A stretch of 28,946 bases of DNA from a virus. The notes below the pieces were generated by a model. The model was given only the letters and a program-made list of their open reading frames with translations. It was not told the origin of the DNA and did no database searches. The position numbers were made by a program, and so were the translations under genes. The stretch is from positions 1-28,946 of IMG/VR virus record IMGVR_UViG_3300045999_010956; one strand, 5' to 3'. Positions 20,740 to 26,690 of this stretch are shown in pieces (the stretch's first letter is position 1; each line of letters starts with the position of its first letter).

Positions 20740-21138
20740 ATGATTAAGATAACATACTCAAAAAAACTTGATGATTTAAATCCTGCTAAATTTAAGCATA
20801 TATCGACATTTTTAAAATTTTGTAGAGATGAGTTAGATATAACAAATGACATACAAGTTTTTTTAATGAGGAAAGAAAATCATTTAAATATAACAACAGG
20901 AGGTTATAATCCAACGGATAAATGTGTTTATATTATTTTTCAAAAAAGACAAATTGCTGATGTATTAAGAACAATTGCACATGAACTTGTTCACCAAAAA
21001 CAAGATTTGCAAGAAAAAATTGTTGGTGATATACCTGACATTGGGGGTGTAATAGAGGATACTGCTAATGCTCTTGCAGGTAGATTAGTTAAGATGTATG
21101 TAAAAAAATTTGAGGCTAGAGAAATTTACTCTCTATAG
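20740..21138 (+). CDS. Small zinc metalloprotease-like protein
   Basis: 132 residues. HELVH (81-85) in the context TIAHELVHQKQDL is the zincin HExxH motif (His81, Glu82, His85), and IEDTAN (105-110) supplies a likely third ligand Glu106, the gluzincin-like arrangement of small phage SprT/IrrE-like proteins. No signal peptide, so it acts in the cytoplasm or is packaged. It is separated from the capsid gene by a terminator and has its own promoter-like motif, so it is independently transcribed. Its last 13 nt overlap the convergent membrane-protein gene. Peptidase activity is inferred from the motif; the target is unknown. Confidence 0.75.
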   Translation: MIKITYSKKLDDLNPAKFKHISTFLKFCRDELDITNDIQVFLMRKENHLNITTGGYNPTDKCVYIIFQKRQIADVLRTIAHELVHQKQDLQEKIVGDIPDIGGVIEDTANALAGRLVKMYVKKFEAREIYSL

Positions 21139-21419
21139 ATTATAAATGCACTTATTCCTTGTGACAAAAATATATAATACCAAGGTATAGAAAGATAAAG
21201 TGAAAATATTAAAAATATAAAAAAACAAACCCATACTGAAAAACATTTAATGCATGTTCCAAGAGGTTTTGCTAATTTTTTTGATATTGGTTCTACATAT
21301 TTTAATAATAAAATATAATACCAATCTAATATATTTCCTTCATTAAAGGAAAAGTCAGCTACCTTGGTTATCTGAGCAGAGCAGAAACCAATTACAATTG
21401 ATAAAAACAAATTTTCCAT
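21126..21419 (-). CDS. Small membrane protein with CxxC motif (97 aa)
   Basis: 97 residues. Hydrophobic segments at about 1-18 (MENLFLSIVIGFCSAQI), 30-40, 64-75 (WVCFFIFLIFSLYL) and 78-93 (PWYYIFLSQGISAFIIY), with GTCIKCFSVWV (about 54-64) giving a CxxC followed by Trp at the membrane edge. This G-x-C-x-x-C-x3-W pattern resembles small phage/bacterial membrane proteins of unknown function (DUF1360-like), and a holin-like role is possible but unsupported. It starts in a TAATG overlap with the 23-residue gene. Confidence 0.65.
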   Translation of the reverse strand: MENLFLSIVIGFCSAQITKVADFSFNEGNILDWYYILLLKYVEPISKKLAKPLGTCIKCFSVWVCFFIFLIFSLYLSIPWYYIFLSQGISAFIIYRE

Positions 21420-21490
21420 TATCTTCTAGGTCTTTTGATGATTACTGATGGTTTTTTAGTGCCACCACATCCACAACTTTTATTTTCCAT
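21419..21490 (-). CDS. Cys/Gly microprotein (23 aa)
   Basis: ATG at 21490, TAA at 21419-21421, product MENKSCGCGGTKKPSVIIKRPRR. The CGCGG core and basic tail look like a metal-binding or nucleic-acid-binding mini-protein. It fills the only gap between the gp14-like gene (stop 1 nt upstream) and the 97-residue membrane protein (TAATG overlap), so the spacing supports translation. Confidence 0.5.
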   Translation of the reverse strand: MENKSCGCGGTKKPSVIIKRPRR

Positions 21491-21491
21491 A

Positions 21492-21986
21492 TTAAATCAT
21501 ATTTTTTAAGTTATCAGGCAATCTATAATCTTTTACATATGTTGCTGTAACATCATTATAGAATGCTTTATAGTTATACATTTGATTAGCTGTTTTTAAA
21601 TTAGTTACTGTATTAATTTCATAAAATCTTTTAGTATTATTATCATCATATGAAAAATAATCACCTCTTTTAACATCAATACCTAATTTTTCCAATTCAT
21701 CAATATAAATACCTAATTTAAGTGTTTCAACATTTTCATTAACTAACATACTACCGCCAATTTTTGTTTTTTCTCTAGGTGGTATTGAAATATAAACATT
21801 TAGTTTGTAAGGGCCAAGAAATTCTTTTTCATTTGGCATGCTTTCACCATATATATCTTTTTTTGATTCAACTATATTAATTGAATAGAGATATATTGAA
21901 ATACCCATATCATCTGCAATATATTCCTTAGACATTCTAATGTCAGCTTCAAAATCTTTTTGATTATAAAATGAAGTTCTATTCAT
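21492..21986 (-). CDS. Probable neck protein (T4 gp14-like)
   Basis: 164 residues. Seen: DMGISIYLYSINIVESKKDIYGES (26-49), PYKLNVYISIPP, ETLKLGIYIDELEKLGIDVKRGDYFSYDD and FYEINTV. The xYGES, tl.i.i...eL...gi...GDyf and yEi.tV pattern is what I recall of T4 gp14-type neck proteins in distant T4-like phages. Role: part of the collar that seals the filled head and receives the tail. It follows the gp13-like gene by 3 nt, the same pairing as T4 13-14, which raises confidence. Confidence 0.55.
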   Translation of the reverse strand: MNRTSFYNQKDFEADIRMSKEYIADDMGISIYLYSINIVESKKDIYGESMPNEKEFLGPYKLNVYISIPPREKTKIGGSMLVNENVETLKLGIYIDELEKLGIDVKRGDYFSYDDNNTKRFYEINTVTNLKTANQMYNYKAFYNDVTATYVKDYRLPDNLKNMI

Positions 21987-21989
21987 GGT

Positions 21990-23114
21990 TTATTTCCAAA
22001 TTATACCTGTTTGAGGTGGAGTATATTGTAATACTTTATTTAAGTTTTCACCAATAATTGCTTTCTTTTCCATTATTTTAGCATATGTAAATTCTGATAA
22101 TTGGTCAATAAGTTCTTTAAATATTAAATCTTTTTCCTTTTCATAATCATCGGCAAAGTACTTGTAATCAATCTCCAAAGTATCATCCCTTGTTGGTAGT
22201 TTAACTTTACCTGATGATTTTGCCCAAATGGTTGCAAGATATTTTTTAATATATGCTACTGCTAATCTTCTAACTTTATTTTTAGAAGGTGCATTTAAAT
22301 TATCCCATTTTTTAATTCTAATAGGAACATCAGATGGTAATTTAACAACATCTTCATTCTCTTCTAAACATAAATCTCTTTGGTTATTATCTAATGTATC
22401 ATAATAAAAGTACCATACTTTAGCACCATCTTGTGTTTTACCAAATTTACCTACAATTTCATCTCTACTACCAGGAATTGGATATAGATATAAATTTTTT
22501 GTTTTATTTGGACCAGGAGTTATTCGATATGTTAATTCACTTTGAATAATCTTTTTCTTTTGTAATCTATCCATAGTGGATAGGATTAGTGAAAATGATG
22601 GTAACATAGTTTGTGCAGGTGTATTACCATAATACCAACCCGAAGGTGCGCCAAACCAACCACCACCTATACCAATTGGGTCAAGAATATTAGTTGCAAT
22701 TTGAGATGGTGTATACCAAAGAACTTCATTGATTTCTCTTCCTGAAGGGATTGAATATACTTGAGTATTAGCTGAAATAGTTACAAAATCACTTTTAAGT
22801 TCCCAATCACCTAATGTAGAGATACCTGTTTGTTTTCCATATGCAATGGCAAATGATTTTTCAAAATCTAATGATTTTGTTGTGAATGCTTCTACAAAGT
22901 TAGCTGAACCAATATCTAATCCTTCCAATGAAGACCATTGTTGTTCTATTAACCAATTATCCAAATAAGAGATATAGTCTTCTAAAGCCATTTCAACATG
23001 AGTATCAATAATATCTTCTGTAACCCAATCTCCGTAATCACGGACAGGTTCACCTATTGATACTCTAATTTGCCTATAAAGTTTTTGTTGCTCTTGTGAA
23101 TCTTTAAAAATCAT
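21990..23114 (-). CDS. Probable neck/head-completion protein (T4 gp13-like)
   Basis: 374 residues (T4 gp13 is 309). The N-terminus YRQIRVSIGEPVRD, then VEMALEDYISYLDNWLIEQ (to about residue 65), matches the gp13 pattern of a short helix, LGxPV, an acidic strand and an amphipathic VEDALxxYxxY helix. The C-terminal helical part (VRRLAVAYIKKYLATIWAKSSGKV) also fits. Role: portal-adjacent ring that closes packaged heads. The middle region has Gly/Trp-rich insertions (GGGWFGAPSGWYYG). A promoter-like motif at 23124-23138 precedes it, inside the tail of the upstream gene. Call is from pattern memory, not alignment. Confidence 0.6.
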   Translation of the reverse strand: MIFKDSQEQQKLYRQIRVSIGEPVRDYGDWVTEDIIDTHVEMALEDYISYLDNWLIEQQWSSLEGLDIGSANFVEAFTTKSLDFEKSFAIAYGKQTGISTLGDWELKSDFVTISANTQVYSIPSGREINEVLWYTPSQIATNILDPIGIGGGWFGAPSGWYYGNTPAQTMLPSFSLILSTMDRLQKKKIIQSELTYRITPGPNKTKNLYLYPIPGSRDEIVGKFGKTQDGAKVWYFYYDTLDNNQRDLCLEENEDVVKLPSDVPIRIKKWDNLNAPSKNKVRRLAVAYIKKYLATIWAKSSGKVKLPTRDDTLEIDYKYFADDYEKEKDLIFKELIDQLSEFTYAKIMEKKAIIGENLNKVLQYTPPQTGIIWK

Positions 23115-23120
23115 TATGAC

Positions 23121-23591
23121 TTATTTATTATAAATAGTCATGATATCATCTATGTTTTTTAATTCATTCACTTCTTCAATCTTTTCTACAATCTCATTTT
23201 TAGGTTTTTTAGATGTAGTTGTTACACCACGAAGAGAATTAATCTTTTTACTGATTGTTTCTTCAAGTTGTCTTTTTTCTTGTTCAACTTTTTGATTTAA
23301 TTCATTAATCATTTTTTCTTTTTCCAAGAATGTATTTTTGATTTGAACCAAAATATTAAAAAGTTCATCGGTGTGTTCAACATTTTTTAAAAGAAATTGA
23401 TAGATATTATATTTTCTACCATTATCTTCAAATGTCTTTTTGGGGTTTTCCAATATGTAAACCTCATTTTCATCATAAAATGGTGTTATATCCCAATCAG
23501 ATGGGAATGATACATATAAATCGACAAAATCATCAAAGTTGATTTGTACGATGTATTCTCTTAATTCTTCAATTATTTTTTTAAATTTCAT
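23121..23591 (-). CDS. Hypothetical protein (156 aa) with coiled coil
   Basis: 156 residues. The N-terminal half is globular (LREYIVQINFDDFVDLYVSF, DITPFYDENEVYIL). Residues ~85-120 form a Lys/Glu/Gln coiled coil (FLEKEKMINELNQKVEQEK), and the tail is Lys/Glu-rich. No family recognised. It starts in an ATGA overlap with the 67-residue membrane gene and ends 6 nt before the gp13-like gene. Its last codons contain the promoter-like motif for that gene. Confidence 0.65.
   Translation of the reverse strand: MKFKKIIEELREYIVQINFDDFVDLYVSFPSDWDITPFYDENEVYILENPKKTFEDNGRKYNIYQFLLKNVEHTDELFNILVQIKNTFLEKEKMINELNQKVEQEKRQLEETISKKINSLRGVTTTSKKPKNEIVEKIEEVNELKNIDDIMTIYNK
23124..23138 (-). promoter_or_regulatory. 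Promoter-like motif before the gp13-like gene
   Basis: Minus strand ACTATTTATAATAAA, exact match to the recurrent motif, 9 nt before the ATG at 23114 and inside the 3' end of the upstream coding region. Confidence 0.6.
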
Positions 23592-23791
23592 AGTATGATA
23601 AATGTTAATAAATAAGTTATTGCTAAATAAAAATATTGTTTTTCTTTTTCAGTTAGTGATTCAGATAATTTTTCAATTTTTATTATACATCTTATAAAGA
23701 TATATAAGACATAAATACTGAATATTAAAGAACCGCAGAATAAAAATATTGGTAAAAAATTACCTAAAAAAAATGTTATTAATTCTGTCAT
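23588..23791 (-). CDS. Small membrane protein (67 aa)
   Basis: 67 residues with two hydrophobic segments: about 2-32 (LITFFLGNFLPIFLFCGSLI, then IYVLYIFIR) and 51-67 (YFYLAITYLLTFIIL), joined by a charged Lys/Glu loop. Two-segment layout and size would fit a holin, but no lysis genes are adjacent and no family is recognised. It starts in a TAATG overlap with the 255-residue gene and ends in an ATGA overlap with the next, so it is translationally embedded in this cluster. Confidence 0.6.
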   Translation of the reverse strand: MTELITFFLGNFLPIFLFCGSLIFSIYVLYIFIRCIIKIEKLSESLTEKEKQYFYLAITYLLTFIIL

Positions 23792-24558
23792 TATATTATT
23801 ATACCTCTTGAGGTTATTATTTTCTTATTACTTTTTATTGTTCTTAATTTACTAATTCTATTAGTATTTATTAATTTTTGTTCTTTTGTGAGTTCAATTA
23901 CTTCAGTTATTTTATATATATTAGAATTAATAGCAACCACATCACCGTTTAATATCTCAAAAGTTTTTTTAACTTTATTAATTTTTATTTTAAAATAATC
24001 TTTTAATGCATCTTGTTCTGTTTTAGAACATTCAAAAAATCTAAAGTCTCCTGTCAAAGCATTAAAAAAAGATATTTTCAAATAAAACGTATCAGCAGTT
24101 GTTGGTATAAAATACGATGGAATATAAATATTCGTGTGTTCTTTAACGATTTTTTTGAAATAAAAATTTATGTCAGTTGTTGTAGCAGTATAAATTTTTG
24201 TTAATTTAACAAAATTTCTTGAAAGTAATAATTGATTTGTATTTGAGTAATTATCAAATAAATCAAATATATAAAAACTTTCATCTGTATAATTATTTCT
24301 TCCTGTTGTTCCTGTAAAACCTGCTGCTTCATAAGTTGCAGTATTATTGAAATATGGTCTTATTACAAAATCTTTACTTGGTTTGAAAGATATGTTTTCT
24401 TGGTCTTGATTTGTTGCTAAAGATTCTTGAATAACTTTTTCAATTTCTGAATTAATATATTTATAAATTGATTCACTTTTTGGGCCAAAATCATGCTGTT
24501 GATTTATGTCAATATTCAAAGTGTAACTACTTAAATCCTGTGTTGTAATACTTAACAT
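23791..24558 (-). CDS. Hypothetical structural-type protein (255 aa)
   Basis: 255 residues, Tyr/Phe/Asn/Thr-rich and beta-strand-rich, opening MLSITTQDLSSYTLNIDINQ and with FVIRPYFNNTATYEAAGFTG near 70-90. The C-terminus is basic (KLRTIKSNKKIITSRGIII). Composition is that of virion tail or baseplate components, and the neighbouring genes look alike, but I recognise no family. It overlaps the 484-residue gene by 7 nt at its start and the 67-residue gene by 1 nt at its end. Confidence 0.65.
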   Translation of the reverse strand: MLSITTQDLSSYTLNIDINQQHDFGPKSESIYKYINSEIEKVIQESLATNQDQENISFKPSKDFVIRPYFNNTATYEAAGFTGTTGRNNYTDESFYIFDLFDNYSNTNQLLLSRNFVKLTKIYTATTTDINFYFKKIVKEHTNIYIPSYFIPTTADTFYLKISFFNALTGDFRFFECSKTEQDALKDYFKIKINKVKKTFEILNGDVVAINSNIYKITEVIELTKEQKLINTNRISKLRTIKSNKKIITSRGIII

Positions 24559-26006
24559 ATAGTTTTTCTTTTAGGGGCAATTTTTATATTTGCTCTATTC
24601 AATTTAAAGTTTCTAACCTCAAAATTAGTTGCAAAATCATTAAGCAATGAAACAGTATTTTTATCTGATAAATTTGGTTTTAAATAAAGATTAATATCAT
24701 TAAAATAATAATGTTTATTATTAATAAATGGTAAATCATAATTATTTGGGTCTCCATAAACCATTAAATCTCTCCAAACATATCTATTGTTATCATAAAT
24801 AGCATTATCAGGTGGTGTTACAAAAGATAAAGTATTATCAAATGTTACATCATTTGTATTAAGGTATTTTTTTAATTCTATCTTATGAAATGGATTATAT
24901 ACAAAAGAAAAATCTACCTTTATTGTATTATTTACAACACTATATGTAAATGAAGAATAATAAAGATTTTGATAATCTTGAAAACTTAAATCAGATGGTG
25001 TAGTTTGTACATATGTATCTTCCAATGTTAATTGTAATATATATTCTTTTTTAACTGATTCATTAAATAAATAATTTGTTTTATCAAATTCAATCGTATT
25101 ACCACTTAAAGTAGGTTTTGTTGTATCTAATAAAACTTTTTGATTATAATCACCATTACCCATATTAAGATAATTTCTTATAAATCTTAAATTTTTATTA
25201 ATATTATCACTTGTTATTTTTATATTATAATAACTTAAACAACTAATTAATTTATCATAAAAATATTTTCTAAATTCTGCTGCATTATAATTTGTACCAT
25301 TTATAATAGTATTAGCGATATTCAATGTCATACCTGTTATTGAAAATCCGAATATTGTATTAGGATGTAATTCATTTAAATAATAATCGGTTGATAATAC
25401 TTTTTCATAAGCTTCATAGGTTGTCATATTTTTGGGAATAAATCCTAAATACACATTATTATCATAAATAAAATCATTACCTAATCTAACTAATTTATTT
25501 GGGTCAACATTTATATTATCAAATTTAAAATTATAAAGTTTTTCATTGTAAATATTTCTTGAAAAACCAAAATAACTTAATTTAAAACTATTATCATCTG
25601 TTATTGCTGTTAATAATTCCGTATAAAAATAACTTGTTGCACTAATTGATGTGTTTGGATTTGTTGTTGCTGTTTTTGATATTTGAATATCGGTTAGTCT
25701 AAATAATTTTATATCAAAATAATCTTCAAAATTAAAACCTGTTGTTAGATAATCATCATTAAACATATCAACAATTTCAGTTGGCATTGTTTTTTTATTT
25801 CTCAAAAAAGAAACATAATTTATATTACCATAAATCCTATAATTCTTTGAATCGTTTCTTTCTTTTGTAAATAAATCAGCTAAAGAAATAACTCTCGTAT
25901 TATTAAATTCATTTACATCACTTAAATTTTGTTTTAATGATATATTTAAATTTAAATCCTCATCTTGAGCAAGTAAATATCTTTTATTAGGTTTTATGTG
26001 TTCCAT
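24552..26006 (-). CDS. Hypothetical structural-type protein (484 aa)
   Basis: 484 residues, Asn/Tyr/Phe-rich with repeated strand-turn patterns (FNFEDYFDIKLFRLTDIQIS, SFVYNPFHKIELKKYLN, INNKHYYFNDINLYL). No signal peptide, membrane segment or catalytic motif is visible. It overlaps both neighbours (1 nt upstream, 7 nt downstream) and is probably translated as part of the same message. A tail, baseplate or fibre component is the best guess from composition and from the neck genes downstream. Not recognised by family. Confidence 0.65.
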   Translation of the reverse strand: MEHIKPNKRYLLAQDEDLNLNISLKQNLSDVNEFNNTRVISLADLFTKERNDSKNYRIYGNINYVSFLRNKKTMPTEIVDMFNDDYLTTGFNFEDYFDIKLFRLTDIQISKTATTNPNTSISATSYFYTELLTAITDDNSFKLSYFGFSRNIYNEKLYNFKFDNINVDPNKLVRLGNDFIYDNNVYLGFIPKNMTTYEAYEKVLSTDYYLNELHPNTIFGFSITGMTLNIANTIINGTNYNAAEFRKYFYDKLISCLSYYNIKITSDNINKNLRFIRNYLNMGNGDYNQKVLLDTTKPTLSGNTIEFDKTNYLFNESVKKEYILQLTLEDTYVQTTPSDLSFQDYQNLYYSSFTYSVVNNTIKVDFSFVYNPFHKIELKKYLNTNDVTFDNTLSFVTPPDNAIYDNNRYVWRDLMVYGDPNNYDLPFINNKHYYFNDINLYLKPNLSDKNTVSLLNDFATNFEVRNFKLNRANIKIAPKRKTIC

Positions 26007-26674
26007 TAAATTATTCCCGAACCAATTAAAAATTTAATAACATCATTGTTGTTTGTTGATTTTAAAAAATAATAAAGATTATCATCATTCCAAGTAGGTG
26101 AAGCAGGGTCATTATTTTGTCTTTCTTGATTGGTTATGTTGAATTTTACTGGACCATTTCCTGAAGTAATATTACTTTTTCTTTCATAATTATTGGGGCT
26201 TTTTAACATACTTTTATCATATGCAAAACCATTATCAGGATTACCATAAAAATTAACAATATCGGTTTTATCTAATTTTATAAATTTTGTTTGAATATAA
26301 TCACCATTAGCAAACCATTTACTATTCCTTTGTTTACCACCCAAAAGGTCATTATTATCTTTTAATCTATTTGGTGTCATAATATGTGAACATACATATT
26401 TATCATTTAAAGCAGTTGCCCATGAATTATTATAATCTGTAGCATATTTCGTTGCAATTATTTCTGTTGCTGCTATTGCAAGACCAACAGGATTTAAAAC
26501 CAATGGTGCATATCTATAAAATTGCACAACTCCTTTAAAAACAGGATTTTTTAAAAGTTTTCCAACTGCTGTATCTGCAAATGGTTTTGAAGTATTATAC
26601 ATAAAGTTTATAAAATAAACACTCATGTTTAACCATTGATTTTTTATTGCGTATGCGTATGTGTGGTCTGCCAT
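26006..26674 (-). CDS. Hypothetical protein with hydrophobic segment (222 aa)
   Basis: 222 residues. A long hydrophobic/amphipathic stretch (about 45-78: VFKGVVQFYRYAPLVLNPVG followed by LAIAATEIIATKYA) could insert in or contact membrane, and the C-terminal half is polar, Asn/Asp-rich, with WFANGDYIQTKFIKLDKTD. No family recognised. It could be a tail-associated membrane-active protein or just an amphipathic virion protein. It lies 16 nt after the stop of the large upstream gene and overlaps the 484-residue gene by 1 nt (TAATG). Confidence 0.62.
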   Translation of the reverse strand: MADHTYAYAIKNQWLNMSVYFINFMYNTSKPFADTAVGKLLKNPVFKGVVQFYRYAPLVLNPVGLAIAATEIIATKYATDYNNSWATALNDKYVCSHIMTPNRLKDNNDLLGGKQRNSKWFANGDYIQTKFIKLDKTDIVNFYGNPDNGFAYDKSMLKSPNNYERKSNITSGNGPVKFNITNQERQNNDPASPTWNDDNLYYFLKSTNNNDVIKFLIGSGII

Positions 26675-26690
26675 AATTTATTATTTATTA

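Noticed and set aside
23121-23140. TATAAATA on the plus strand, identical to the T4 late promoter core (also at 6069-6076).
   Set aside because: In both cases it is the complement of the ACTATTTAT motif and would point away from the nearest gene start. The motif's fixed orientation to genes favours reading it the other way.
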